This document shows, in pieces, positions 27,661-36,535 of a DNA stretch of 64,000 bases. The DNA is from Oceanisphaera avium. GTDB lineage: Bacteria; Pseudomonadota; Gammaproteobacteria; Enterobacterales; Aeromonadaceae. The stretch spans positions 2,768,501 to 2,832,500 of the forward strand of contig NZ_CP021376.1 in assembly GCF_002157875.1 (NCBI RefSeq), written 5' to 3'. The first letter of the stretch is position 1. The number at the start of each line of letters is the position of its first letter. The translations under genes were made by a program, and so were the position numbers. The notes under the pieces are model-generated. The model saw only the letters and a list, made by a program, of their open reading frames with translations, had not been told where the DNA came from and searched no databases.

Positions 27661-28512
27661 TTAGGCGTTGTCTTCAATGCCCACAATCAACCAAGGTGCA
27701 TTGTCTTGGGTTAAGTTGCGCTCTAAATGCCACACTTCTTGAATATCTTGCTCTATGGCTTCATGGCTGTCGCGATAACGACCGCTAAACTTCAAGCTCA
27801 CTTGGGCATGATAAGAAGTGTGATCGGCGCGTACCAGCTCCGCATCTACAAACATCACTTCCGTATGCTGGTCTCCAGTTAAGGTCGCGCGCTCTTGGCT
27901 TAAGTCCGCAAACATTTCAGGTGAAACATACTCACGAATTTTTTCTAAATCGTTAGTATTCCACGCCTCTTGTAAGGTGCGGTAATGTTCGCGAGAGCCT
28001 TGTAAGAAGGCTTGCATATCAAAGCCTGGCGGCAAGTTAAAAGGGACGTCGCTGGGTGCAAATCCACCACTGCCACCTTGACCAATAGGCGTAGGTGAAA
28101 AGGGCTTAGCGGCTTCAAATTGCTGCGGGCCGCCAAAGGCCGGCCGTTGAGTTTGCGCTTTACCTTTGCGAAGCGTGCTAAAGATTTTAAAGGCGACAAA
28201 AGCGAGGCCCGCGATGAGCAAAAAGTCCATCATCTTAACGCCTTCAAAAGCGCCTGAGCTAAATAAGGCTGCCAATAAGCCGCCCGCTAACAGCCCGCCC
28301 AATAAGCCGCCCATCATGCCGCCAGATTTTTTAGGCGTGGAATTTTGTCCTGCTTGATTAGGGGCACTTTTCTTCGCAGGTTGTGCAGGGGCGGTTTTAA
28401 ATGATTTTCCAAATGAGCGCCCGCTGCCCATTTTACGAGCTTCGGCATCAAATGCGGTAGCGGTAAGGCCTATCGCAAAAATAAGAGTAAATAATGTAAG
28501 CAACTTACGCAT
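27661..28512 (-). CDS. Tim44-like domain membrane protein
   Basis: A 283-residue protein with an N-terminal signal or anchor segment, a Lys/Pro/Gly-rich linker and a glycine-rich hydrophobic stretch (GGMMGGLLGGLLAGGLL). A second membrane segment follows (about residues 104-122), then a C-terminal Tim44-like domain (about 170-283). Bacterial members are inner-membrane proteins of unknown function. I chose ATG 28512 because AAGGAAG lies 6 bases upstream; a start 30 bases earlier would add residues before the signal sequence. Confidence 0.88.
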   Translation of the reverse strand: MRKLLTLFTLIFAIGLTATAFDAEARKMGSGRSFGKSFKTAPAQPAKKSAPNQAGQNSTPKKSGGMMGGLLGGLLAGGLLAALFSSGAFEGVKMMDFLLIAGLAFVAFKIFSTLRKGKAQTQRPAFGGPQQFEAAKPFSPTPIGQGGSGGFAPSDVPFNLPPGFDMQAFLQGSREHYRTLQEAWNTNDLEKIREYVSPEMFADLSQERATLTGDQHTEVMFVDAELVRADHTSYHAQVSLKFSGRYRDSHEAIEQDIQEVWHLERNLTQDNAPWLIVGIEDNA

Positions 28513-28740
28513 TGTTAACTTCCTTGAATGACAGACAGGCACATCCTAAAGCAGAGGTGGGTTATGTCAACCGATGGCTAAGTAGCCAACCAGTAACCCA
28601 ACATAATAACATCGAATGCGTTGGCAGGGGCAGATATCCTTGAATGGCAAAACAATGTTATTGCGCGGCTATCACAGTACAATACCCCCACATGACTAAC
28701 ATTCAGGCTTTGGTCATAGCTTATTAGCAGAGAGAAGTTA

Positions 28741-30135
28741 ATGAACGAGAAAACCGTCACTAAAATCGATCATGCGGTCGCCCAGTTAAAGATGCCACCT
28801 CATTCTTTTGAAGCCGAGCAGTCGGTGCTGGGTGGCTTATTACTGGATAATAATGCGTGGGATAGAGTGGCGGAAAAAGTGGCCGAGCCGGATTTTTATA
28901 GCCGGCCCCACCGCTTAATTTTTCAAGCTATGCAGCGCTTAAGTCAATTAAATAACCCCATCGACTTAATTACGGTGCAAGAAGAGCTAGAGCGTCATGA
29001 GTCTTTAGACACAGTAGGCGGCTTTTCTTACTTAGTTGAGATTGCTAAAAATACGCCCAGTGCCGCAAACATTGGTGCCTACGCCGACATTGTGCGCGAG
29101 CGCGCTTTAGTCAGAGAAATGATTGCAGTCGCCAATGATATTGCAGAGTCAGGCTTTGATCCCCAAGGACGTGATGCGGGCGCATTAATTGACTTAGCCG
29201 AAAGCAAAGTCTTTAAAATTGCTGAAAGCCGTACTAATGCCAACGAGGGGCCGCAGCCGCTGCGCAGCTTATTAGAAAAAACCGTGGGTAAGATTGAAGA
29301 GCTTTATAATAATCCTCACCAAGGTATCACGGGAATTTCTTCTGGCTATAAAGACTTAGATAAAATGACCGCCGGTTTTCAATCCTCCGACTTGATCATA
29401 GTCGCGGCGCGTCCTTCGATGGGTAAAACGACTTTTGCGATGAATATCTGTGAGCATGCCGCCCTTACCAGTGATAAACCGGTGCTTATCTTCTCGTTAG
29501 AAATGCCCTCCGAGCAAATTATTATGCGTATGCTGGCATCGCTTGGGCGCATCGACCAAACTAAAATTCGTACCGGCCAACTAGATGATGAAGATTGGGC
29601 GAGATTATCTTCCACTATGGGCATGCTATTAGAAAAAGGGCAGCTCTATATAGATGATGCCTCCGGCCTAACCCCCACCGAAGTGCGCGCTCGTGCGCGA
29701 CGTGTGGCCCGCGAGCATGGCGGCTTAAGTATGATTATGATCGACTATTTGCAACTCATGTCGGTACCGGGCTTGGCAGAAAATCGAACTTTAGAAATTG
29801 CTGAAATATCTCGTTCACTTAAGTCCTTGGCTAAAGAGTTAGAAGTGCCGGTAGTGGCACTTTCACAGCTAAACCGTAGCCTAGAGCAGCGCGCCGATAA
29901 ACGCCCTATTAACTCTGACTTGCGTGAGTCGGGCTCTATAGAGCAAGATGCCGACTTAATTATGTTTATCTATCGAGATGAGGTTTATCACGATGACAGC
30001 ACAGAAAAAGGCATCGCCGAGATTATAATAGGTAAGCAACGAAATGGTCCTATTGGACGGGTGCGCCTGACCTTTCAAGGGCAATATTCGCGCTTTGATA
30101 ATTATGCCGGCCCGGCGTTTGATGATGACTACTAA
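28741..30135 (+). CDS. dnaB: replicative DNA helicase DnaB
   Basis: DnaB is the hexameric 5'-3' helicase of the replication fork. The 464-residue protein has the N-terminal primase-interacting domain (PPHSFEAEQSVLGGLLLDN) and a RecA-like C-terminal domain. Walker A is ARPSMGKTTFA (about residue 222) and the Walker B region IDYLQLM. The conserved QLNRSLEQR lies near residue 378. The order dnaB-alr is widespread in gammaproteobacteria. AGAGAAG precedes the ATG. Confidence 0.98.
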   Translation: MNEKTVTKIDHAVAQLKMPPHSFEAEQSVLGGLLLDNNAWDRVAEKVAEPDFYSRPHRLIFQAMQRLSQLNNPIDLITVQEELERHESLDTVGGFSYLVEIAKNTPSAANIGAYADIVRERALVREMIAVANDIAESGFDPQGRDAGALIDLAESKVFKIAESRTNANEGPQPLRSLLEKTVGKIEELYNNPHQGITGISSGYKDLDKMTAGFQSSDLIIVAARPSMGKTTFAMNICEHAALTSDKPVLIFSLEMPSEQIIMRMLASLGRIDQTKIRTGQLDDEDWARLSSTMGMLLEKGQLYIDDASGLTPTEVRARARRVAREHGGLSMIMIDYLQLMSVPGLAENRTLEIAEISRSLKSLAKELEVPVVALSQLNRSLEQRADKRPINSDLRESGSIEQDADLIMFIYRDEVYHDDSTEKGIAEIIIGKQRNGPIGRVRLTFQGQYSRFDNYAGPAFDDDY

Positions 30136-30144
30136 GGAGCAAAG

Positions 30145-31233
30145 ATGGATGCACACGGCGCAATTGCTCGCATCAGTCTGGCTGCAATAAAACATAATTT
30201 AGCGCAAGCTAAACGGCTTGCCCCGTACGCTAAAGTGATAGCGATAGTGAAAGCCAATGCCTATGGCCATGGCGACTTAAAGGTGGCGGCTGCCTTAGAA
30301 GATGAAGCGGATATGTTTGGCGTCGCTCGCTTTGAAGAAGCGCAAAAGTTGCGTGCCGCTGGTATACGCCAGCCTATTTTATTATTGTCGGGCTTTTTAA
30401 ATGCTAAGCAGCTGCAAGCGTGCGCCCATCAACAATTTCACGTTTGTATTCATCAATTTGAGCAGCTCGCGCTATTAGAAACCACGCCGTTAAGCGCGCC
30501 TATTACGGTGTGGTTAAAAATTGACACCGGCATGCATCGAATAGGCATTAGTCCAGAACAAGTCGACTTAGCGCTGAGTCGATTAAGTAAGATTAAACAA
30601 GTCATACAGCCGGTTAATGCCATGAGCCATTTTGCCCGCGCCGATGAGCCAAAGCAGCGTGCCATTACCGAGGCGGCCATTACTTGTTTTAATCAAGCCA
30701 CTCATGGCAAAGTGAACGACCGCGCGTTATGTAATTCAGCTGGAGTACTGGCCTTTCCTAAGGCCCATAGCGACTTTATTCGCCCTGGCATCATGCTCTA
30801 TGGCATTACGCCTTTTAGTGAGCAACAAGGCAGTGACGTAGGTTTGCGCCCGGCCATGGATTTAGTCAGTAGTCTCATTGCGATACGCCAGCATAGTCGT
30901 GGGGAGCCGGTGGGCTACGCAGGCACTTGGGTGAGTCCTAGAGATACGCGAATTGGAGTGATTGCGATTGGCTATGGCGATGGTTACCCACGTATGGCGC
31001 CCAGTGGTACGCCGGTGCTGATCAATGGGCGGCGCTATCCGCTGGTAGGGCGAGTGGCGATGGACATGGCCACCGTAGACTTAGGACCAGAGGGGGATGA
31101 GCAAGTTGGCGATGAAGTTTTATTGTGGGGCCAAGGTTTGCCTGCAGAAGAGATAGCTCGCCATGTTAATACCATTGCTTATGAGCTAGTTACCCGTTTA
31201 ACGTCGCGCCCGCGTTGGGAATATATAGAGTAG
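30145..31233 (+). CDS. alr: alanine racemase
   Basis: A PLP enzyme that converts L- to D-alanine for peptidoglycan. The 362-residue protein shows the PLP lysine in VKANAYGHG (about residue 34) and the second catalytic tyrosine in IGYGDGYPR (about residue 274 of the beta domain region). AAGGAG precedes ATG 30145, which is 9 bases after the dnaB stop, so the two are probably cotranscribed. Confidence 0.97.
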   Translation: MDAHGAIARISLAAIKHNLAQAKRLAPYAKVIAIVKANAYGHGDLKVAAALEDEADMFGVARFEEAQKLRAAGIRQPILLLSGFLNAKQLQACAHQQFHVCIHQFEQLALLETTPLSAPITVWLKIDTGMHRIGISPEQVDLALSRLSKIKQVIQPVNAMSHFARADEPKQRAITEAAITCFNQATHGKVNDRALCNSAGVLAFPKAHSDFIRPGIMLYGITPFSEQQGSDVGLRPAMDLVSSLIAIRQHSRGEPVGYAGTWVSPRDTRIGVIAIGYGDGYPRMAPSGTPVLINGRRYPLVGRVAMDMATVDLGPEGDEQVGDEVLLWGQGLPAEEIARHVNTIAYELVTRLTSRPRWEYIE

Positions 31234-31297
31234 TTTGCTAGGCAAAGCGCTGAGAAAAAGTCCTCGTTTTAGCGCAAGTAGCGGATGTATTTTACCC

Positions 31298-31744
31298 TTA
31301 CTCAGCACAGCTATGGCATTGGCCATGGGCTTCAATAGACTGATTAGTGATAGTAAAGCCATTAGCCTCGGCTTGTTGCTCAAAGGCACGATTAATAGCT
31401 TCATCATGTAACTCGATAACTAAGCCGCAGCTATTACAAATTAAGAGTTGCATGGGATGGTGCTCATCAAAATGCTCACAGAATAAAAACGCATTCAGTG
31501 ACTCTACTTTGTGTACGAAACCCTGCTTTAATAAAAAATCCAACGCCCGATACACAGTCGGTGGCGTGGCGTTAGGCTCGCGCTCTTTTAGCCTATCCAG
31601 CAAGTCATAGGCGCTAACCGCGCCCTGATACTCAGCTATTAGCATAAACACATTACGCCGAGTGGGAGTAAAGCGCACGCCGCGCTGTTTACATAATAAA
31701 TCGGCACGCTCCAGCTGGTGGGGAATAGACATAGTTGATGACAT
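31298..31744 (-). CDS. zur: zinc uptake regulator Zur (Fur family)
   Basis: Zur represses zinc-uptake genes when zinc is plentiful. The protein is about 148 residues, with the winged-helix motif RGVRFTPTRRNVF and the near-invariant Zur segment PPTVYRALDFLLKQGFVHKVES. Zinc-ligand cysteines appear as CNSCG and a C-terminal CHSC pair. The zur/dusA divergent arrangement is common. The start is uncertain: ATGs at 31744 and 31732 are in frame and neither has a well-spaced ribosome site. Confidence 0.92.
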   Translation of the reverse strand: MSSTMSIPHQLERADLLCKQRGVRFTPTRRNVFMLIAEYQGAVSAYDLLDRLKEREPNATPPTVYRALDFLLKQGFVHKVESLNAFLFCEHFDEHHPMQLLICNSCGLVIELHDEAINRAFEQQAEANGFTITNQSIEAHGQCHSCAE

Positions 31745-31803
31745 CCTCAGTAATAGCAGCGCACATCTTAGCACAGTCCCCTTTAGGGTCACCTAAACAA
31801 GCA

Positions 31804-31831
31804 TTGGCTAGTGGGTGGCCTTAGGTATAAT
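31804..31831 (+). promoter_or_regulatory. candidate dusA promoter
   Basis: TTGGCT (31804-31809), a 16-base spacer and a perfect TATAAT (31826-31831) lie 32 bases upstream of the dusA ATG, between the divergent zur and dusA genes. Confidence 0.65.
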
Positions 31832-31863
31832 AGCGCCCTTAGTTTACAAACAGATGCTATTTT

Positions 31864-32850
31864 ATGACTCCTTATCCCAGTGCTCGCTTTTCAGTTGCTC
31901 CGATGCTCGATTGGACGGATCGCCATTGCCGTTACTTTCATCGCTTAATGAGTCGCCATACTCAGCTCTATACGGAAATGGTGACCACGGGGGCTATCTT
32001 GCACGGTAAAGGAGATTATCTGGGCTTTAATCAACAAGAGCAGCCGCTCGTGTTACAGCTCGGTGGCAGTGATCCCGTAGCCTTGGCTGAGTGTGCGCTA
32101 CGCGCCGAGCGCCAAGGCTATAATGAAATTAACTTAAACGTCGGTTGCCCCTCGGATCGGGTACAAAATGGCATGTTTGGTGCCTGCCTGATGGCAGAGC
32201 CACAGCGAGTCGCTGCTAGTGTAGCGGCCATGAAGGCGGCCGTGGCCATTCCGGTGACGGTAAAAACTCGTATCGGTATAGATGAGCAGGATAGCTATCA
32301 GTTTTTATGCACCCTAGTAGATAGTTTGGTTGAGGTGGGTGTGGATGCTTTAATCGTTCATGCCCGTAAGGCGTGGCTGAAAGGCTTAAGCCCTAAGCAA
32401 AATCGTGATGTACCACCGCTTGATTATGAACGTGTTTACCAGCTTAAACGCGACTATCCAGACTTGGTCATTGCCATTAATGGCGGCATTAAAAGCCTAG
32501 CAGACGCCAAGCTGCATTTAAGCCATTTAGATGGCGTTATGCTTGGGCGAGAGATTTATCAAAACCCTTATCTATTAGCACAAGTTGACGCTGAGCTATT
32601 TGGTGATAACTATGAAGTGCCAAGCCGCCATGAAGTGATCCGCCGCTTGCTGCCTTATATAGAGAGTCAGCTTAGCCAAGGGACTTATCTGGGCAATATT
32701 ACCCGCCATACTCTGGGTATCTTTCAAGGTTTACCGGGGGCAAGGGGCTGGCGCCGTCATTTAAGTGAAAATGCTCATAAAGTGGGTGCAGGCCCCGAAG
32801 TCGTTGCGGCGGCGATGGCAAAAGTACCGGAGTTTTGTTACATAGACTAA
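31864..32850 (+). CDS. dusA: tRNA-dihydrouridine(20/20a) synthase
   Basis: DusA reduces U20 and U20a in the tRNA D-loop with FMN and NADPH. The 328-residue protein has the N-terminal [19 protein letters not shown] and [14 protein letters not shown] [15 protein letters not shown] (about residue 95) with the catalytic cysteine. KTRIGID and the C-terminal [19 protein letters not shown] element are characteristic of DusA. It is divergent from zur. Confidence 0.96.
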   Translation: MTPYPSARFSVAPMLDWTDRHCRYFHRLMSRHTQLYTEMVTTGAILHGKGDYLGFNQQEQPLVLQLGGSDPVALAECALRAERQGYNEINLNVGCPSDRVQNGMFGACLMAEPQRVAASVAAMKAAVAIPVTVKTRIGIDEQDSYQFLCTLVDSLVEVGVDALIVHARKAWLKGLSPKQNRDVPPLDYERVYQLKRDYPDLVIAINGGIKSLADAKLHLSHLDGVMLGREIYQNPYLLAQVDAELFGDNYEVPSRHEVIRRLLPYIESQLSQGTYLGNITRHTLGIFQGLPGARGWRRHLSENAHKVGAGPEVVAAAMAKVPEFCYID

Positions 32851-32884
32851 TACCATCAGCGGTCTTTATTCTAAAGTTTGACTG

Positions 32885-32921
32885 ATAGTTAAAATCTATC
32901 AATTAAATAGGAAATAACGTT
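32885..32921 (+). promoter_or_regulatory. OxyR-binding site upstream of the Prx-Grx gene
   Basis: The 37-base site follows the OxyR consensus of four ATAG-type quarter sites. The left half, ATAGTTAAAATCTAT (32885-32899), matches ATAG-N-T-N3-A-N-CTAT exactly. After a 7-base spacer the right half starts ATAG (32907-32910) and keeps the central A and part of the last quarter. It lies about 100 bases upstream of a peroxiredoxin gene, with oxyR itself 2.6 kb downstream. Confidence 0.82.
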
Positions 32922-33020
32922 TTCTCTTAAAGGACTAAGCTAGGCATACTGAGTCTATTGCAGTGGCGAGCAGTGATAAACGCCACTTATCCAGCAGATA
33001 CCCTCGTTAAGGAGTGAGTT

Positions 33021-33749
33021 ATGTTAGAAGATAAAACAGGTCAGGCCGTACCCCAAGTTACTTTTAGAACCCGTAATGGGGACGAGTGGTGTGATGTTAG
33101 CAGCGATGAGATTTTTAAAGGCAAAACAGTCGCCGTATTTTCGCTGCCGGGTGCTTTTACACCTACTTGTTCTTCCACCCATTTACCTCGTTATAACGAG
33201 CTAGCCGGTGTGTTAGCAGAAAATGGCGTCGATGAGATAGTGTGTATCAGTGTCAATGATACTTTTGTAATGAATGCCTGGTTGGCAGATCAAGAAGCGG
33301 AGCATATTCGTGTATTGCCTGATGGTAATGGTGAGTTTACCGATGGCATGGGCATGTTAGTCGATAAGCAAGACTTAGGATTTGGTAAGCGCTCTTGGCG
33401 TTATTCTATGCTGGTGAAAGACGGCATTATCGACAAGATGTTTATTGAACCTAATAAACCAGGTGACCCGTTTGAAGTGTCTGATGCCGACACTATGTTA
33501 GCTTATATTAACCCTGAGGCGGCTAAGCCCTCGGCCATTAGTATTTTTACCAAGCCAGGCTGTCCGTTTTGTGTGCGCGCTAAGCAATTATTGGCCGACA
33601 AAAATCTCCGTTACCAAGAAGTGGTGTTAGGCAAAGACATTAATAGTGCCACTTTAAAAGCAGTATCGGGTCGTAGCACAGTGCCGCAAGTGTTTATTGA
33701 TGGCCAGCATATTGGTGGCAGTGAAGAGTTAGCCGCCTATTTCGCTTAA
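33021..33749 (+). CDS. hybrid peroxiredoxin-glutaredoxin (Prx5-Grx fusion)
   Basis: A 242-residue fusion that reduces hydroperoxides with glutathione without a separate glutaredoxin. The N-terminal Prx5 domain (about 1-160) carries the peroxidatic cysteine in [13 protein letters not shown] (about residue 50). The C-terminal glutaredoxin domain (about 170-242) has CPFC at about 181-184 and the glutathione-binding [18 protein letters not shown]. The protein is likely cytosolic. An OxyR site lies upstream, a ribosome site (AAGGAG) is well placed, and a terminator follows. Similar fusions are known in Haemophilus and Vibrio. Confidence 0.96.
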   Translation: MLEDKTGQAVPQVTFRTRNGDEWCDVSSDEIFKGKTVAVFSLPGAFTPTCSSTHLPRYNELAGVLAENGVDEIVCISVNDTFVMNAWLADQEAEHIRVLPDGNGEFTDGMGMLVDKQDLGFGKRSWRYSMLVKDGIIDKMFIEPNKPGDPFEVSDADTMLAYINPEAAKPSAISIFTKPGCPFCVRAKQLLADKNLRYQEVVLGKDINSATLKAVSGRSTVPQVFIDGQHIGGSEELAAYFA

Positions 33750-33783
33750 ATTGCTGATGTTTTAAGCTGTTAACTTTGCTAAT

Positions 33784-33817
33784 AGCGGTGCCGAACTAGT
33801 TCGGCGCCGCTTTTTTA
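33784..33817 (+). terminator. intrinsic terminator after the Prx-Grx gene
   Basis: AGCGGTGCCGAAC and GTTCGGCGCCGCT form a 13-bp stem with one G-T pair, followed by six T. Confidence 0.92.
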
Positions 33818-33969
33818 TGGCTGTGTTAGTTAAAACATCTGGGTTAACACGCCTTTTACTAATAACGCACTTGTTAAAAATAGGCCGAGCAAGATTTGAG
33901 CAGAGGCAGGCGGTTTATCGACTCGATTTAAGCTAACGTTAAGGCGAGTTTCATTATTAAGGAGTCTCA

Positions 33970-35427
33970 ATGCCTGAACATATTCAAGTTGATGTCGCCA
34001 TTATCGGCAGCGGTAGCGCGGGTTTAGCGGCGTGGCGCACTGCGAGTCAAGCGGGTAAAAAAGTCGTTATTATTGAGTCTGGCCCTATTGGCACTACCTG
34101 TGCTCGAGTGGGCTGTATGCCCTCTAAATTATTAATTGCCGCCGCCGATAGTGCTCATGCGGTACGCCAAGCGCCTTTATTTGGTATTCAGTCTGGCAAG
34201 ATGAAGATAGATGGCAAAAAAGTCATGAAACGGCTGCAAGATGAGCGCGATCGCTTTGTAAAGCTTGTTATTGACTCTATCGACTCTATTCCTGCCACCA
34301 ATAAAATAAGCGGTCGGGCGCGCTTTATTGACGCTCATACTTTGATGGTGGATGAGCACACTAAAGTGAGCGCTAACAGTGTCGTCATCGCTACCGGCTC
34401 TCGGGCAAGCTATCCCTTTGACTGGCAAGCACTCGGCGATCGATTAGTGATCAATGATGATGTCTTTAATTGGGATAAGCTGCCGCAGTCGGTGGCGTTA
34501 TTTGGCCCCGGCGTGATTGGCTTAGAGCTTGGCCAAGCCCTGCAGCGCTTAGGTGTTAAGGTATGGATGTTTGGCCGAGGCGGTCAGTTAGGGCCCTTTA
34601 GCGATGAAAAAGTGCGCCACTACGCGAACCAACTCTTTGCTAATGAATTTTATTTGGACCTAGATGCCAAGGTACAGGATATGCACCGCGTAGATGAGCA
34701 GGTTGCTATCACCTTTACTCATCTTGAAGAGGGTAATAAAAACATTGCCGTCGATTATGTGATTGCCGCGACTGGGCGCCGGCCTAATGTGGATCAGCTG
34801 GGTTTAGAAGTGTTGGATTTAGCGCTAGATGACAAAGGCGTGCCGATTACCGATCCCCACACCATGCAAACCAGTATTAAGCATATTTTTCTGGCAGGTG
34901 ATGCCAGTAATCAACTGCCTCTTTTACATGAAGCTAATGACCAAGGGCGCATTGCTGGACATAATGCGGCACACTTTCCTAAGGTAAGCCCAGGGTTAAG
35001 ACACAGTGCCTTAGCGATTGTTTTTACCGCACCTCAAATCGCTTTGGTAGGCAGCACCTATGCCCAGCTGCAAGCCAAAACAACAGCAGAACGCCACTTT
35101 AACTTTGCAGTAGGAGAAGTGAGCTTTGAAAACCAAGGTCGCAGCCGATTAATGGCAAAAAACCAAGGGCTGCTACGAGTTTATGGCGAGCATGGCACGG
35201 GGCGTTTTTTAGGAGCAGAAATGCTGGCCCCCGATGCTGAGCATATAGCGCATTTATTAGCTTGGGCGCATCAAAGTAAGATGACAGTCGCCCATATGCT
35301 GACCTTACCTTTTTATCATCCGGTAATCGAAGAGGGCTTAAGAACGGCGCTGCGTGACTTAAATGCTAACTTAGCACTGGGCGCGCCGATTGAAGATCAC
35401 TGTATGGAATGTGGGGTAGGGGACTAA
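33970..35427 (+). CDS. dihydrolipoyl dehydrogenase-like flavoprotein disulfide reductase
   Basis: A 485-residue class I pyridine nucleotide-disulfide oxidoreductase. The FAD motif GSGSAG is at residue 13, and the redox-active CARVGC at about residues 44-49 differs from the usual CLNVGC. The NAD(P) site is FGPGVIGLELGQAL, the second FAD motif IFLAGDAS, and the dimer-interface catalytic pair HPVIEEG. An extra CMEC tail lies at about 478-481. No lipoyl-enzyme complex genes are nearby. Its position between the Prx-Grx gene and oxyR suggests an antioxidant role rather than pyruvate dehydrogenase E3. The substrate is unknown. Confidence 0.88.
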   Translation: MPEHIQVDVAIIGSGSAGLAAWRTASQAGKKVVIIESGPIGTTCARVGCMPSKLLIAAADSAHAVRQAPLFGIQSGKMKIDGKKVMKRLQDERDRFVKLVIDSIDSIPATNKISGRARFIDAHTLMVDEHTKVSANSVVIATGSRASYPFDWQALGDRLVINDDVFNWDKLPQSVALFGPGVIGLELGQALQRLGVKVWMFGRGGQLGPFSDEKVRHYANQLFANEFYLDLDAKVQDMHRVDEQVAITFTHLEEGNKNIAVDYVIAATGRRPNVDQLGLEVLDLALDDKGVPITDPHTMQTSIKHIFLAGDASNQLPLLHEANDQGRIAGHNAAHFPKVSPGLRHSALAIVFTAPQIALVGSTYAQLQAKTTAERHFNFAVGEVSFENQGRSRLMAKNQGLLRVYGEHGTGRFLGAEMLAPDAEHIAHLLAWAHQSKMTVAHMLTLPFYHPVIEEGLRTALRDLNANLALGAPIEDHCMECGVGD

Positions 35428-35576
35428 CGCCAGCTCCGTTTTGGTTTGCGCTATCTGCTTGGCTCTCATACTAAACAAGGGTAGCAAAGGGCTTTAAAGC
35501 CCCCTCTACTTTATGCAGTACTGCTACAGATAGCGCCTTGTTTAACTTGGCGCTCAGCGCTGTTTTAAGGATCTAT

Positions 35577-36482
35577 ATGAATTTACGGGATCTTGAATAC
35601 TTAGTAGCGCTCTCACAAGAGCTGCACTTTCGCAAAGCGGCAGAAAAGTGTTTTGTGAGTCAGCCCACCTTAAGCGGGCAGTTACGAAAATTAGAAGAAG
35701 AGCTAGGTGTGATCCTCATTGAGCGCACTTCTCGCTCCGTATTGTTGACTCCTGCAGGGCTGGCGGTCACCGCACAAGCGAAGCGAATTTTGGCGGAAAC
35801 TAAAGAGTTAACAGATATTGCGCGTACTTATCGTGATCCTATGTCGGGTGAGCTGCATCTTGGGCTTATTCCTACTGTAGGACCCTATTTACTGCCCCAT
35901 ATTATTCCTAGCTTAAAATTACACTTTCCAGAGTTGCAGCTTTATTTACATGAAGCACAAACTCATACCTTACTTAAGCAATTAGCAGACGGTGAGCTAG
36001 ATTGCCTGATGTTGGCAGAGCTTGATCATATGGAAAGCTTTGCTAGCGTGCCTTTATATCATGAGCCTATGCTATTGGCGCTGCCCAGCGATCATGCGTG
36101 GGCAAAGCGCCAGTCTGTCTCGTTAAGCGAGCTAAAAGGCGAAAAATTACTGATGTTAGAAGATGGCCATTGTTTGCGTGATCAAGCGATGGGCTATTGC
36201 TTTGCCGCTGGTATAGGTGAAGACACCCACTTTAAGGCTACTAGCCTTGAAACCTTACGTAACATGGTGGCCGCAGGCTCGGGTTTAACCTTAATGCCTG
36301 AGCTGGCTATTACTGCTCAGCATCTTGATGGCAATATATGTTATATCCGCGTTATAGATCCTGAGCCAAGCCGAGCGATTAGTTTGCTCTATCGTCATCA
36401 CTCAGTACGCCGCCCCTGCTTTAATGAAATTGCCAAGCGAGTGCAAGACAGTTTGTCTTTCTTAGTTAGGCCTAGCGCTTAA
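35577..36482 (+). CDS. oxyR: hydrogen peroxide sensor OxyR (LysR family)
   Basis: OxyR is activated by a peroxide-induced disulfide and switches on catalase, peroxiredoxin and related genes. The 301-residue protein has an N-terminal LysR helix-turn-helix (LHFRKAAEKCFVSQPTLSGQ). The redox pair falls exactly at Cys199 and Cys208 (GHCLRDQAMGYC), the same numbering as in E. coli. ATG 35577 has AAGGA 5 bases upstream; an in-frame upstream ATG at 35538 would add 13 residues and is unlikely. Confidence 0.97.
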   Translation: MNLRDLEYLVALSQELHFRKAAEKCFVSQPTLSGQLRKLEEELGVILIERTSRSVLLTPAGLAVTAQAKRILAETKELTDIARTYRDPMSGELHLGLIPTVGPYLLPHIIPSLKLHFPELQLYLHEAQTHTLLKQLADGELDCLMLAELDHMESFASVPLYHEPMLLALPSDHAWAKRQSVSLSELKGEKLLMLEDGHCLRDQAMGYCFAAGIGEDTHFKATSLETLRNMVAAGSGLTLMPELAITAQHLDGNICYIRVIDPEPSRAISLLYRHHSVRRPCFNEIAKRVQDSLSFLVRPSA

Positions 36483-36489
36483 GCCAGAT

Positions 36490-36515
36490 AAAAAAATCCA
36501 CGCCGTAGCGTGGAT
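36490..36515 (-). terminator. intrinsic terminator of mrcA
   Basis: ATCCACGC and GCGTGGAT form an 8-bp stem around CGTA. On the minus strand it is followed by a run of T. It lies between the convergent oxyR and mrcA genes. Confidence 0.88.
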
Positions 36516-36535
36516 AATAAAGGCATGATAGAGAA

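Noticed and set aside
33970..35427. Pyruvate or 2-oxoglutarate dehydrogenase E3 subunit (lpd)
   Set aside because: No E1 or E2 genes are nearby, the active-site loop and the C-terminus differ from classical Lpd, and the neighbours are oxidative-stress genes.
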